A stretch of 64,000 nucleotides of DNA from contig OZ005707.1 in the NCBI GenBank assembly GCA_963930775.1, forward strand, positions 3,782,001-3,846,000, written 5' to 3'. This stretch comes from Cliona cf. orientalis. Lineage: Eukaryota; Porifera; Demospongiae; Clionaida; Clionaidae. The translations under genes and the position numbers were made by a program. Shown in pieces: positions 35,201 to 50,200 of this stretch (position 1 is the stretch's first letter; the number at the start of each line of letters is the position of its first letter). The notes under the pieces were generated by a model. It did no database searches, was not told where the DNA came from, and saw only the letters and a list, made by a program, of their open reading frames with translations.

Positions 35201-38200
35201 TTGAAAATGATACAGTACAGCTGTCTGTTACAGCTAGGAAGTAAGTTAAGTGAGCCTCCCAGCTTGTAATTGTACAAGCAAAATTAAAAAAAATACCTAC
35301 GAAATTGAATACATTGTACCATCACTCACTTTGTGTCTAATGTGCACTCTGTATGTTCCTTTATCTGCAATGAAGTTGTGTACCGTATAGCGGGAAATTT
35401 TCATAGGTCCAATTTTCGTGGAAGGCCAGTCGGCAGAGTGGACACATGCAATCATGACCACTATGCACTGCGCAATCGCGCCTTTTCAAGGATAATAACT
35501 AATCACGAAAATTGGACCCTTCAAAAGTTTCCTACTATGCATACTACTCACTAAGTTAAACAGATTTACCTGGATGCCCATCATGACAAATATTAGCAAT
35601 TAGATCATACACAGTGTGAGGGTGTGCATCTTGAACTTCAGGGTCATTTGAGAGGAATTCGGCCATGTCAATATCCCTGCAGGGATGAGAGGTCTTTGAT
35701 TCTATATGATTGAAGTAGGACAAATAACATACTTGATGGGGAAATTCACAATTGTTGGGTTCTTTTCCACAAAGAAATTATTTTTATTGAACCTCTGCAA
35801 AGTGCGATTCCAGCAAGTAACCAAAAAATGTATATATTATACACTGTACCTTTATAGCAAGAATTAAATATGGAGGCAGTTTAGTGAGCTCAAACTTCTT
35901 CACAAATGACTCCTTGTAGGTCTTGTACTCCTACAATCACAGGATATTGAATGCTAAGAGAAATATTTAATGCTTAATTGCCTTCTCTGTTGCTCCATTG
36001 AATTTCTTGAGAAGATCAAACAATGGAATTTGAGGGATGATATTCTTTTCAAGCTCATCCTATAAGGACAAGAACATAATATAGGACACTAATCCAAAAT
36101 CAATTATATATAATATTTGAACTTGAAACAAACTACACAGAGGTACATTATAGTCACCTGAAACAAAGGAGTAGATGGAAGATCTAGAGTGAGGTATAGA
36201 AAAGGTGATGTTGTGACCTTCTCCTGGTATTCCTCTGTTGCCATCAGCAATGAAGCATCCTCCGAATTCTGACAAAAATTATCCAGTTAAGTAGAAAAAT
36301 AGTTCACGGGGGAGGGAGTGGGGATACAACTTATACAGGCATGCAAAATTGGTCGAAACAAGAGATTTGATTTCAGGGGATTTTGATTCGCACCTCAAAA
36401 TTAAAGTTATGTTTGTTTAGGGAAGCTTTGCATATTATGCAATGCTTTGACTCCTACAGTGCTACACAGCAAGAGAGTAGACTGTGTGGTATTTTGAGGT
36501 TAAACTTGCATATTTATTTGATTTGTTACCCAGTTAGGTCAATGGATGGATTATCTATACAGTGCTACAGAGCAAAATTTTTTAATTTTCCTTTGTAAGC
36601 AGATTTATTATCACAAAATTAGTCAAATGTTGCTATTTTAGCAATAAAAAGTCATTTGAGGCCAAAAAATTTTTCATGATTTTCCCCATAGAGTTCAATA
36701 TAGAAACCATACAAGTGCAGCTAGCTTTTCAGCAAAAATCTTGCAAATTTTGACTACCATAGTATGTCACTACAGTCTCTACGTGTACCTAAAATATGGA
36801 CTCTTAACAGGAAGTGGTAGTGATTCTTATCCCAAACGTTTTTTGACTGTTTTTGCTTAAAATTTAGGATATTTTTGCAAGTTTCTCAGTAATTCCTTGG
36901 AGTTCACAGCTCTAACTCAGGACTAAGACCTTCCCTTGCAGTACCTACCACTGTGTCAAGTCGGCATTCTTAACGCAAAGCGGTTTGTCTAAACTGATCC
37001 CAAACATTTTCTCAGTACCTCGGTAGAGAAATATGGCCACGCTTCTTTATTAAAACCACATGGAAACTCCTCCCACTCACTGAAGCTCAACAAGGACTAA
37101 CTATTTAAGAATCTGTTGTCAATTAGTACCCAATTACTATATGTTTTGGTTTAGACATAATAAAGTACATATTGAAAAGTTTTGCTCTCTTGCTCTGTAG
37201 CACTGTACTTGCAGTGGGAAGCTGACGTGGCTTCAGTATGCAAAATGGTCAAAATCTTTCAGTTCTTATATTATGTTAGGCACAGTTTCAGGGGGTTGGA
37301 TTAAAATTGAGAACCCTGATTTGAGATGAAGATAGATACCACTCAACTACCATGAGTTATGGAGATATTCACCAAAATAGCCTAAAAGGCACAGAATCTT
37401 GCATGAAAGTTTTAGCATGTTTTAGTTAAGAGTCAATATTGTGCTCTATGCATCCTTGAAACTGCAAATGTGTTGCAGGAAACACCAAATCCGGAAGCAA
37501 ACATTTCCGCTGACTGCTTGAGACGGGTATATATGGGTTGAGGTCTGCAGTGATGACGTCGCTCCCAACGCACATATACAATTACAATAGTGACGCTTTC
37601 ATTGACCATATATGCCCACTGGCTATCCGAGAACGAGAAAGTAGTGAGGGTAGAGTTGTTAGTGTTGAACGAATGGAGCACTTCACTTCTGAAATGTCAA
37701 AGCAAGGTAAGATAGTAACGATAAGCAGCCCAAAAGCCTTTTTAATGCTCCAAATTCCTTTTGTGGGGTTGACAGTTACCGCTTCACTAGGTGCATGGTC
37801 CAACAATCGTTGGTATTAACTACTTAATGTAATACTGTGTAGACATACCAGAGCAATTCTCTACCTTCTGATCTCACAATTTTTGATTGTTTCATTACTA
37901 TAATATTATGTATTGTGCACGTGATACCAGATCAATGCCGTCATTCGTCATAGCTTATTACGAAGCGGACTTTCTTTGATGCTTTGCACACCAATACTGC
38001 AGCCTAAAGTGCTATTTCTATTATGCCAAAGTGAGGCTGTCAAGGAACAGCGCTCCGAGTTACAAGGTAAAGGGGATAAGGATGACCCCATAGTTCTCGA
38101 TGCTGTCAAAAGCCAGCGTCAGTCGCAAGGAAAAGACGCGACCTCAAGCTTATCCCTAGTAGGCGTCGTGTGCCAAATGGAGGATATCTTAGTGTTTGGA

Positions 38201-41200
38201 TCCACCCAGGCAGAACACGATTCCAGATTGATAGCCGTAATGGAACGCCTGGAGGCAACACTCAATCCAAAGAAGTGCGAGTTCGGGAAAAGAACCGTGC
38301 AGTTTCTTGGGCACGTAGTTGACCAGGCTGGAATTCGAACAGACCCACAGAAGATGGCCGCAATCCTGGAGATGGAGACCTCAAAATATATTGAAGCTCT
38401 GCCGATTTATGGGCATGGCGAATCAGTTGGGGAAGTTTCTCCTAACCTTGCAGAACTAAGCCAGCCATTGAGAGAGCTGTTAAGCACCAAGAAAGCCTGG
38501 CTGGGGGGGCCCAGCCAAGAACAGGGATTTCAGCTGGTCAAGGAAGAACTCAGCCGTCCATCGGTGTTAGCACTACTAGCAAAGAGCAAGGTATCAGCAG
38601 ACGCTTCCTCGTACGGCCTAGGGGCTATCCCCCTACAGCAGCAAGGAGAAAAGTGGAGACCGGTAGCCTATGCATCTCGTTCCATGATGGACGCAGAACA
38701 CAGATATGCTCAAATAGAGAAGGAGGCATTGGCAATCACCTGGGCCTGTTAGAAACTTTCAAACTACGTCCTGGGAAGCAAGTTTCTCATCGAATCCGAC
38801 CATAAGCCCTTGATTCCACTGTTAGGGAGCAGACGGTTGGACAATCTATAGCCCTGCATCGTGCGTTTCCGACTCAGGCTATCGAAATTCAATTACTCGA
38901 TTGAGCATGTACCAGGGAAGCTGATGTATGCAGCTGACACCCTCTCCAGGGCACCAGTTATGACACCTGGAGAGATTTGCCAAAATCAACATGAGGAGGA
39001 CAAAACGTTTGTCTCAACTGTCACAGAAGCCTTGCCCGCCAGTGAGACTCGATTAGGAGAGTACAAGAAAGAGCAGGAACGTGATCCAGAGTGCAAAGCG
39101 GTAAAAGAACACTGCATAACAGGATGGCCACGAAAGCACCACATCCCTGGCAATCTAAAAGCATACTATGGATCTCTCACTGTTCACAATGACTTACTGC
39201 TCTATAATGGTCGAATCGTTGTTCCACGGACACTGCGAAAGGAAACACTCAGAAAGATCCACGAGGGACACCAAGGAATTGGACGCTGCCATATACGAGT
39301 AAGAGAGTCTGTATGGTGGCCAGGGGTTGTCTCAGATGATGGGAATGATTCAATCGTGTCACGGTTGCATCAAGAAAGTCAGACAACCCAAGGAACCTCC
39401 CCTTACTACCCCACTTCCGGAATACCTGTGGCAAATGGTTGGGACTGACCTTCTTAAACTGCAGAAAGTCCATTATCTTATCATCGTCGACTACTTCTCT
39501 AGGTATCCTGAGGTGATAAAACAGTCATCTACAACTTCATCGGCCATAATTTATGTACTCCAAGCTGTATTCTCACATCATGGGATACCAGATGTAGTTA
39601 GAAGCGACAACGGCCCTCAGTATGCGTCTCAGGAGTTTGCTCAGTTTGCACGTGCTTACGGCTTTGCCATGTCTGTAGCAGCCCAAAGTTTCCCAAAGCA
39701 ATGGTCAGGTGGAACGGAATGTTCAAACAGTGAAGCAGTTATTGAAGCAAAGCTCCGACCCATACAAGTCTCTCCTGAATTATAACACCCATTCCCGAGT
39801 GTGGGAGGAGTCCATCGGAGCTTTTAATGGGAACACGTCTCAGAACCTCACTACCCCAAACTGAGGAGTTTTTAATTCCAAAGTGGTCCTATCTCCCAGA
39901 ATTCCGTGAGCTGAACAAAGCTTTCAAAGAGAAATAGAAGGAAGACTTTGACAGACATCTCAGAACACGGTAGCTCCCAGAGATCCCGGATGATACGGAA
40001 GTATTAATCGAGACTGAAGGTGGGTCTACTTCGGGTTATGTGAGGACTCCTACAGAAACACCACAATCGTACATAGTCGAGACTCCGTCTGGATCAGTTC
40101 AGAGAAACGGGCACCATTTTGAAGCCTAATCCTAGCAACACTAGCCAGCCGAGTACATCAGAACATTGTGAGCCTGAAGAGCCAAATGTTATTATGACCA
40201 GATCCCAAACTGAAACGGAAATCACACCCCCCCCCCCCCCCCGAGAGACTCTACTAAAAAGGGAGATGTGGTGTATAATTATGTAACCATTCTTGTGGTT
40301 GCATTACTTCCTGCACAGTGTGTATATTTAAGTATTGGATATTTAATTTTGTGCATTGTGTTGTTTTGCTATTCTTCTTATGATAATAATAATACTTTGC
40401 TGACTGTCAGTACCCTACCTACACTACACGTACACCTAGCTTATATAATATGTCAGCTCCCTAACAAACTAAGATTCATGGGGGCATTTGGGATAATTAT
40501 TACATGGGCGTGCAGAATGGACTAAAATTAGAGATTTGACCTTGGGGTATTTTGATTCATCCCTAAGTTATGGCACTTTAAAAGTTTCCCATATGTTTGT
40601 ACAGGAAGCCATACATTTGCAATCTTTGCCCATAAAAATTTCTAGGTACACTGGGTACATTGATGACCCTTTACCAAACACTCTGCATAACAATAATATT
40701 GCTATAATATTATATTTGAATGCCTGCTTGCATTGTGTGGCCCTACTATACATCAACCTCAACTACCGTATCAGTCTACACTAAGACCTACCGTTTAATG
40801 GCAAAACGGAAATGATGTTTTCCTGCATATGACTACGCATGCATGTGTACATATTACGCGGGTACACGCAATAATCTCGTATACGTCCGTATATCTATCC
40901 GTGTACCCCTACACAAGACAGAATGAATTTTCCTGTTTTCAAAGGCTCGTTTCTCGAAGCGCCTCGAGCGGCTCTGTTCCACGCTACTGCTATACACTGC
41001 CACTATGGTATAGACATCGAGGATGCCTCGTTTTTCGTTCTTGAATGGGTATTACAGATTTGCCCCGAATTCAAAGTTCCATTCCACCAGACAAGATCAA
41101 GAAATGGACAAGGGAGTTGAACTGTCACGAATAAAGTACTCAAGTCGAAGAGTTGATAGCTATAACTTAGCTAATTTAATAGATAAAGTTTAGTATTTTC

Positions 41201-44200
41201 TTCAGTTGATGGTCTAGCTAGCTACTATCAAGAAAATAGAACAGGCTAAAGTGATAAATTATTTTAGATTTTTAAAGAACGCTCGTGGTCGCTGAGTGAC
41301 CCTGAAAACTCGGGATTCAGCGGAGTAACTACTTTGGTACTTACCTACTTGTGGACCAAGTCCCCTAGTGCTGGTATGAGTGTTGCAGATTTGCCCCAAA
41401 TTCAAAGATGGCATCAGCATACGCGGCTGAAAACTGATTCATGTCTACATAGGTCATCTCGGCACGTTGTCTTTGTATCAATGTGAAGCTCAGCTCTTCT
41501 TCTTTACAATGGCACTTAAGATAGAACGATAGCTAACTCACACTAGAAGATACAGTTGTACATAGACATGCACTACTTTTGACCCCCACGTGTATGGCAT
41601 ACATATCATTAACCCCCATAGGCGCCATGCAAACCGCGCGTTGACATTAGAATGTATTGTACGTATATGGACTTCCGGTGGTCTCAGTGTAGACAGGTAT
41701 TTATTCAAATAGAAGCCGCACCTCGATTAGTAGCCGCCCTGGAATAGTAGCCACATATGGAGCTCTGCGAAAGAAACAGTAGCAGGCCTCAAATAGTGGG
41801 TAAACACAATTAAGTGGGCGTGGCCATGATCAGCGTCACGTATTGGCCTGTATGCAATGACAGCATGCATCAGCACAGCACTCAGTTAGCAGGCACTAGC
41901 CCAGCTCCTGCCAATTTAAACTAAATACAGTGTAGTCCACCAAATTCAAATCCGCATACCATGAATTTTCTTTAGTTCGAAGCCTTTCCAAATCCCCTCA
42001 GAGCTAATACATAAACATTTCTGCTTAATTAGAACATGCACCAAGGTATATCATAGAGTCGGTAGACTCTATAAGTAGGGATGGCCCGGAAATGCCACAT
42101 ATGTAATACATTACAAAGACCCAAATATCTCAAAATAGGTAATTTTGTGAAATTTATAAGTGTGAAAATCAGAATCTCCAGCAAAATATCTATCTAACAA
42201 GACCAAGATCATCCATCAATTCAATTGTACACGCCAGAACCAGATGTTCAAAAAATGGCCATTTGTCAGTCTTTCTTTCTAGTTTCCAGGGCTAGCTCAA
42301 GAATGCCTCGACCTCTCATCTTAGTTTAAGTATAAATCTATTCCATTTAGTAGCGTGCAGTGTAGTGGCATGCTAACTTTGCGTTATCTAGACAGGTACG
42401 TAATAGTGGGTGTGTACAGTGCATTGACAATTAATTGGGCGTATCTGATACGCCATTTTGTGATATAATGCGCATGCTCAGAATGTGTTGCCATGGTGAA
42501 GTCATGTGACAGCGCCCGCCTCGAGGCCTCGGCGATTCCTTAGGCCTAGCCCTTGCACTAGTGTTCTAGTGCTATAATTGCCGGGATTCTACTGTATACA
42601 AGTATAAAAATAATATAAAATTAAAGGATGAAGCTGGGATGGCAGGGTCAAAAATTACATTAACAAGATTGTAGGGATAATCACATCCACTATACATCCC
42701 CACACTTGCTTTTCTCGATTATCATGCACTTAACTTGTTTGTTAAGCACTCTTGATTTGCATATGGAAGATATTACTGTTTTTGCACCCCTCAAAAAGCA
42801 AGTGTAGGGATGTATAGTGGATGTGATTATCCCTACAAATCTTGTTAATGTACTTTTTGACCCTGCCATCCCTACTTCATCCTTCAATTTTATATTGTTT
42901 TTATACTTGTTTCTGTTCTTTTTTTTATTGCTCTAAGTATAATTTATCTTACATGATTTGCTGTCAATATTCTAGTGTAGAAGAATGAAGATCACATCTG
43001 CACAAAATTCTTAGCCATGCCCCTCATTAACTTGCATTCCTATGCCTATGAGGAGGTTGACAAAGAAGGCAGCGTTAGGCGGCCGATATCGATGTAGCAA
43101 TGAGACTCTTCCGTTTAGGGAGAAAACCAAGTTCTAAGTTTTGTTGATGGCAGCATCTAATCTCTACGTTACAGCTCCTCGAGCCTTGCGCAGGCTTCCG
43201 ATATCCATGATCTATCCAACGTAGCACTAGTGCTGCACGCGCTAGCGAGTAGCTCGCTTATGTCTAGCGCCTTACCGTTCCGCGAGCCTTGCGCTTTCAT
43301 ATCCTTGATTGATCCAGCAGGCCCCCCCTTCTGTGCATGTTTGCATTGGGGAGGGGGATCCTAACATTTCCATGTGACGACCATTACTGACAGTCGAATA
43401 CCACGTGGGCACGCGATCTCTGTACTTTCTCTGGCTGTTTGGTGGGCAAAGCTCGAGAAAAACGATAAGTAAGGCAGTCTCTCCTTCTCAGGGGCCTCCT
43501 CTTTGTTGCTTTTCTTCCACGGCGGCTTAAAGCTGAAGCTTCTGCTACCCTTCCTCTCGTAGGAGGGGGCGGAGGCATGGAGAACTGTGACCTCTGTGCC
43601 ACCGCCAGTAGCCCCCACCCTTCTTATCAGTCCTCGTTATCACTTGGACGTTGTGTTTAAGCAATGATGTAATCGATACACGCACTTATGATCTTCTTTG
43701 TTAATAAGCCATACCTACAGAGACTTGGACAAATAGCATGAGATAGAAGAATATTAGTGTCGAAGACGCTATCAGCTCGATGACAATTGCTACTGTTGCT
43801 TGCTAATACTAGGTAGTATTGGCAGCGCTGCCACGATGTTTGTGGCCACGCCCATCATCATGGACTCGCATAGCACTGTAGGCATTAATTTTTGTGGGTG
43901 GAAAATTTCGTGACTGCCAAGTCAACTACGAAAATAACGATAATTAGTACCCCACAAAAATTACCCACCATACTAGTACTCTGTATGTTCATGGAGCAAG
44001 TACTAGTGATCCCATGAAATGTTAACGTTTCCCAGGGTTGATGGCCATAAAAATAGTATCATGATATATACATGATATGAATATGAAACTATTCATGAAT
44101 TTCTGTGATGTATGCGGACTTGTCCCATTGTTCTGTAATTAAGTCATAGTCATATTTTTCATTGTTGCTAATTGCAGCTGGCTAAAACTTATTCTTTTGT

Positions 44201-47200
44201 CGAGAAGGTTAACTCTCGACACCTTTTGGCTGCTATCTCATTGTACCCCCAGTATTTAAGTTCATATTGTGTGTGTACATGCTGTTCAGTGCATTACAAC
44301 CAAATAACCTTCAATGCTGGGTCTGGTGGGGAACATAACACTTTTGGTGACAGGAAAAAACCGCCAGATGGCCACTTTTGGTACCCTTAAGGAGTTTTGT
44401 CCAGCATCGGACTCTTATCACGATATATTTGCAGTGTGCAAAGCTCTACTTCATAGCAAACAAGGTTCCACAAGAATTGCAGGTAGCAATATTGCTAACT
44501 TCGATAGGAGCCTCAACTTGTGATCGGCTGTGTGATTTGCTAGCTCCTGATGACCCAAGCACACAGACTTTGAAACAGATATCTGAGTTATTAAAGACAT
44601 TTCGAACCTCCAAGAACCGAGATAGCAGAGCGGTTTCATTTTCGTAAATGTGAGCAAGCACCAGGGGAACCTATTGCTGAATATAAAGCAGCTCTTCGTA
44701 AGCTAGCAACTCGCTGTAATTTTGGTGCAAGAAACCGAGTCAAGAGATCAAATTGTGTGCGGGTTGCAGCAGGAGTCAATTCAGGGACAGCTCCTCACTA
44801 AAGCTAACCTAGCCTACAAGAAAACAATCAAGATGGTGAAAGCTGCGGAGTCGGCTGAAATAAGTGCACGTAGTTTGTGGACCACGACGGCACTGGTGGA
44901 CCAAGTGAATCTACTTCTCACTCAGGAGCCCTACAGGGTCAGAAAAAGCAGTGTTATCGCTGTGGGGAAACCATTTGGCAGTGGATTGCAGATTTAAGTT
45001 GGCTATATGCCATTTTTGCAAGAAACGCGGACACATTGCTCGGGCTTGTATGAAGGTAAAAGCGAGTGGGTATGAACATGTTTGCTATAGCTATGGTCAT
45101 GGAATACAATGCAAGCAGCGCAAGGAATATGTATTTCAGGTTGGATGGATGTGGACTGTAGTGGCTGTTGAGAGTGTGTTAATATTGGTGATGATTTTGG
45201 TGATGCAGTTGATGATGTGCTTAGTGATGCAGATGGTGAAGAGCGAGGTATAAACCATGGAAATACGTTGGAGACCTTAGATCCAAATTTCCTTAATCCA
45301 CGTTTCAAAAAATGTGCTCTACAAATGCAACTACTTACTGTAACTTCTGTGAGGGTCCTACCCATGAGCTCTACCCATACATGTAGTAGCTTTTGGTTTT
45401 TGAATGGCTGTCTGTGAAATTTCAATTTTTTGCCTTTAGCATCCGTCTTCCTGTTGGATTGATTTGGGCAGCCTGGAACTATGCATTTGTGTACCATCCC
45501 TAAGTGGATAAGCCAAGATAAGCAGATAAAGACTGTGATACAATTATTTTTACAATTAGTAGAGTGGCCTGTGGCTTAGGCATAACTACAACAGATGAGG
45601 GTACACACCACAGGCATGCGTTGTGGTTCAATTAATCACGGGTGGTTTACTATGCTTCCTGAAGCCCAGTTAGCCCCGCCCAGGTGGTTTAAGCAGTTGC
45701 ATGCAGGTTGAAAAGCGCCAAGTCCAAAGACCAATAGTTATGATTCTACGTGGCGCTACTAGTACTGGACCTGGAAATCCTTGAAAAGGTGATTAGCTAC
45801 ACCTAGAAAAAGTGCCCCCACAAAAAGCAGGATCCCAAGGCATCAAGAGAAGAGACTAGGGCATGAAACAAAAATAGTTGACTTACTTGGTAGTTTTTCT
45901 TTCACGTACAGCTGTATTTTATCGCTATTTTTTGGTATTTGTACAGTACTACTTGTAAGAAGTATGTGCATGTTGTAGAAAAAACGCGCCTGCAGCTGTG
46001 CTTCTACCAGCGCCCCAGTACAGTTTAGCGCTGTGAGCATTAATTAGAATATTTTTTTGTGAATAATTATGGCCCATTAATTCCTAAATCAGACCTGGCC
46101 ACATGTTGCGCCATGCACATTTAATTGCCAGTAGATAAACACTGCCACTGGATCCTATTCTAATTACATGTAGTCCAGTGTACCTAGTGCTGATAATCTT
46201 AATACACTGACTTAACTCACCTACATATAGTAGGATTTCTGTAGAGCAGCCACAGCTACATGTGGCTGCATTCCAAATAATACACACTACAATATGTCAT
46301 TGAATTTATTAAGTTATGAAGACTATATATATTAAGTTGCTCGTGCCTGCAATAGTCCTCAAGGCCTCATGGCCTTGGGTGGCAACTGCCTCCCACTAGC
46401 TATGGCCCTGCAAAATTAGCTATATATGTTTAGCAGTATCAGGCTCCAACTGTTAAAAGAAAGCTAGAAATAGTATATAGAGTGGACAGTCTGCCCCCAC
46501 AGAAGCAAAAGAATGTTGCATCTGAATATGTCAAGTTGTATGTATGTTGTATGATTATATTATTTCAAGAAGGGGGGCTCGCCCTCTGCTGCACATGATT
46601 GTTGTATTTTGGCATAGATACACAAAAATAGGGGATAGCTAGTACAACTGCATGTGCATGTTGAGTGGACTTGCCTGTGATGAGCCCCACAGTTGCATAC
46701 ATACTGTGCTACTACCATTTCTAAAGGTGCACAGCCACAGGCCAGAGTGCTAGTGTAATTGCAACTGCAGATCAGCAGAGTGGCTGAAACCACCCTTTAC
46801 CTATGTTCTGGAACATTCTATTGAGCATGCACACGCATTCATGGTGAGCACATGGCTGAATCAATCAACTGTCCAAAAATCGTTAGCTTGCTTGTAGCTC
46901 CCCTCACAAGGCTCAAGAACGCGAGAAGTCACAGTCAGAATCCACTATCTCCATGATGTCCACTCAGACCATGTCTTCTCATGAATCGAGCTGCTTGCCT
47001 AACTGCAGGCCACTGAATGTAAGTCCCCATTTGTTGCTTGGTTTTGTACAGTCCATCCAAAAAGCTAGTGTTTGTGCCAGTAGCTAGTGCCAAGGTTGGC
47101 ACTCACAGAGATCGCCTGATTCTAGCTTCTAATGCTCGAGGGCCACACATATAGCCTCTTATGTCACGAGGTAAAATCTCTTCCGCTGACCCTTTGTAAC

Positions 47201-50200
47201 AGACGGACGTGAGCAAAATTTGAATTAAATGGATACTGCAGTAATTCAAATTTTTTGGGTGGATACAAGTGGACTACACTGTAGTAGTTTCCAGTAGTGC
47301 AATCAATTGCTATAGTACTGATTATACACACATGTACAGTTTGTGACCAGAATTACATTAGCAATCAGAGTGCAACTACAGTAACTGCAGACAGCATTCT
47401 TTCATATTGTGTAGCATTGTAAGTTTCTGTCCCTTAGAGACAGACAAACCACAGTTACTACAGCTACACATTATCAGCTAAGTAGTCAATAGCTTGTTGA
47501 ACCCTAAAACTGGTGACTGATAGTGACCTCAATACGCTAGTACAATTGCGTCTTGTCCCATTGAGATGGCGTTGCATTGTTCTGGCTGGTAGCACTTTTT
47601 CCATTCTGTGTACAATTAGTAATTGGGCGTTGTCTTCCGATGTGTAAATTGAAAGGCTAGCTTATTCACTTGCCAACTACAGTCGATAGTCTTATACTGC
47701 CACAGTCTTCTAAAATGTTCAGGGGCCTTCATATTTCACTACTGCCACTATTCGATTTTGAGCAAGTCCAGCGATCAAGGCTCCACTGGTAAGCCAGCTT
47801 TCGATGATCAATTAACCTCGTGTTGCCAATCAACTCTGATCGATGCGATCGAGCAATGCTTCTTGGGTTTTCTTAAGACCCTAGAAGCATCACTTTTGTG
47901 CTAGCTACAATTGGAATAGTCACGTCAGCCTCCGACCATCCTGTTTTCATGGTGGTGTATGGGGAATGGCCATTTTAATTCCGTCTCGACAGGGCAGAAC
48001 GGAACAAAAACGTCACATTTTTTTACCGCTTCTGTACATACACGTAACACAGGTTGCATACTTTTCCTGCTAATGTACTCTTGGGTTTGTCAATCCTTTA
48101 CCATTTAATAGCAATATTCATAAACTGTGCCTGTAAATAATCATCACTTTACTATAATACAAAAGTAGGGATGGCCCAGATATGCCATACACGTACCCTA
48201 CAAAAAGTTAATACCTCAAGAATAAATAAACTTAATTCTCATACTCGTGATCTACGGTAGACTCGGGTACATGTAGTCAAGCACATGTACTTAAAAGTTT
48301 GAGCAGTAAGGAAATGTGCACTTATAAACAAGCAATTTATACAGCACCGCTTATTTTTAAGGCTTATCAGCATGCAAGGTCACTGGCCATTAGAGGACAC
48401 AAATCGGCCAAAAATATAAACTAAAACCAATGATTAAAAAATACAGGAAGAATAGAGAGAGCAGCTTCGTTGCTTTAAAACCATGCCCCTTCTGATATAG
48501 TCAACAATTACTGGTGCCATAACCATCGAGCACACAAAAATTGAAACTTGTGGCCCCGCAACTATCACTGTAGAACCAGTATCTGAGTGGTGCTCGAGAA
48601 TCGTGGCCTGTTCTGCTACATGCGACCCTCAAGTGAAACTCTCAAGCTTACTAGATGCCATTCGAGTGAGCTTAGTTAGGAGTAGAAACAAATACGGAAA
48701 AAGATTAGACGTTTGTATAGCTAACTCAGATTGCACGAAGATTTTTGTTAAAATTATTTGTGAAACTGTGTACCACAACTGGACCCTAATCATGGCTCAC
48801 ATGCAGCTCCACATACAATACGAAGATATTCATCAGATCCCCTATTAATTTCCATTGCAGAGGCATAGGTGTAGGAACCGGGGGGGGGGGGGGCTGGGGG
48901 GCGCTGTAGCCCCCCCCCCCCCAATATTTTAGGAAGGGGGGCAGAGCCCCCATTGTTCTCCAGCCCAGTATTGTTACAATACAGACGTTTAAACATTTAC
49001 CAGGCCTGATTATGAGTAAATGTGCCTCAATAGCTACCAAATCTATCCTACTCGACTTACAGTTAATTTTTTCACCAAGAAACTCGTGATAGCAGCCTCG
49101 ATCGTGCAAAAATGGGCGTGGTTTAACATGAAGTGGGCGTGGTCGTAAAGTTTTCGCACGCGCTTTGCGCGCAATTGGATATTCAGCCTCTCCAACCTTC
49201 AATATCTTCCTACGCCTATGAGAGGAAGGGAATAAGGCTTAAGTTCCTAGCTACTTGCAAGATGATCATGTGCATGCATGATAAGCATTGGAAATAGTTA
49301 AGCACACTCACCTGCAATGGAGGTGGTAATTTCCTAGTGTATATCTTCATCTCCCCACGGAAAGTATCATAAGTAACAGCTGCAAATACAAACTTAATGC
49401 AATAGTGATGACTATTCTGTCTATACACATACTTGAACATTTCTTCCTGGTGCCACCAAGAGCCATGTGTAGTGAGTTCAGCAACCATGAAAGAAAGTCG
49501 ATTGGGTCGCCTGATATAGAAACAGTTAAATTTACATACACATACTGCATCAAACTTGTAGAATGTTTTACTTTATTCTAGCTGATTGAGCAGTTGCAGA
49601 AATACGATTGACTTGTATAGTAAATTGTATAAGCATCGTGTTTTAAGGGCAAGCACCTATTGCAAAATCAGCAAGAAACAATGCACTTGAATCCTAAATG
49701 TGCTTAAAGTCGATAGTAATTTTAAATTGGTCACACCAGGTGCTAAGTGGGTAAGGGTCGTCAACGACATACAGAGTTCACATGCACATGGGGTCAAATC
49801 TTTTTTGAACTTGCCATGTATATAAGCTCTCATAGTGGTACAAACACACGTGCACACACACTGTACACATACTGTAGTTAATCGAATACAACGCATGATC
49901 CAATTTAACGCAATAAATTAGCACTTTACGAAATCTCATAACATTTATATATCGAGCGATTGACGACCTTTACCAGAAAAACGCGCATTTTTCAAAATTG
50001 AAAAATGTTTTCATGCATAGTATTAGATACGTTGCTCATGTGGATCCAAGCACATACATATTACCGTACCCTCGCGAAAGAAGGCCCACTACGGAATGTC
50101 AGCCCACCCCCCACTTTGGGCTCAGTTTCCTGCTAAGGTCTAGTATTTATGCGAATATGCGCCCATGTGTAGCGGACCTTGAAAACGCAGCTCAAAAGGC

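Noticed and set aside
43361-43618. Overlapping - strand frames with basic, Ser-rich peptides
   Set aside because: Low complexity, two frames equally open, no homologue recognised.
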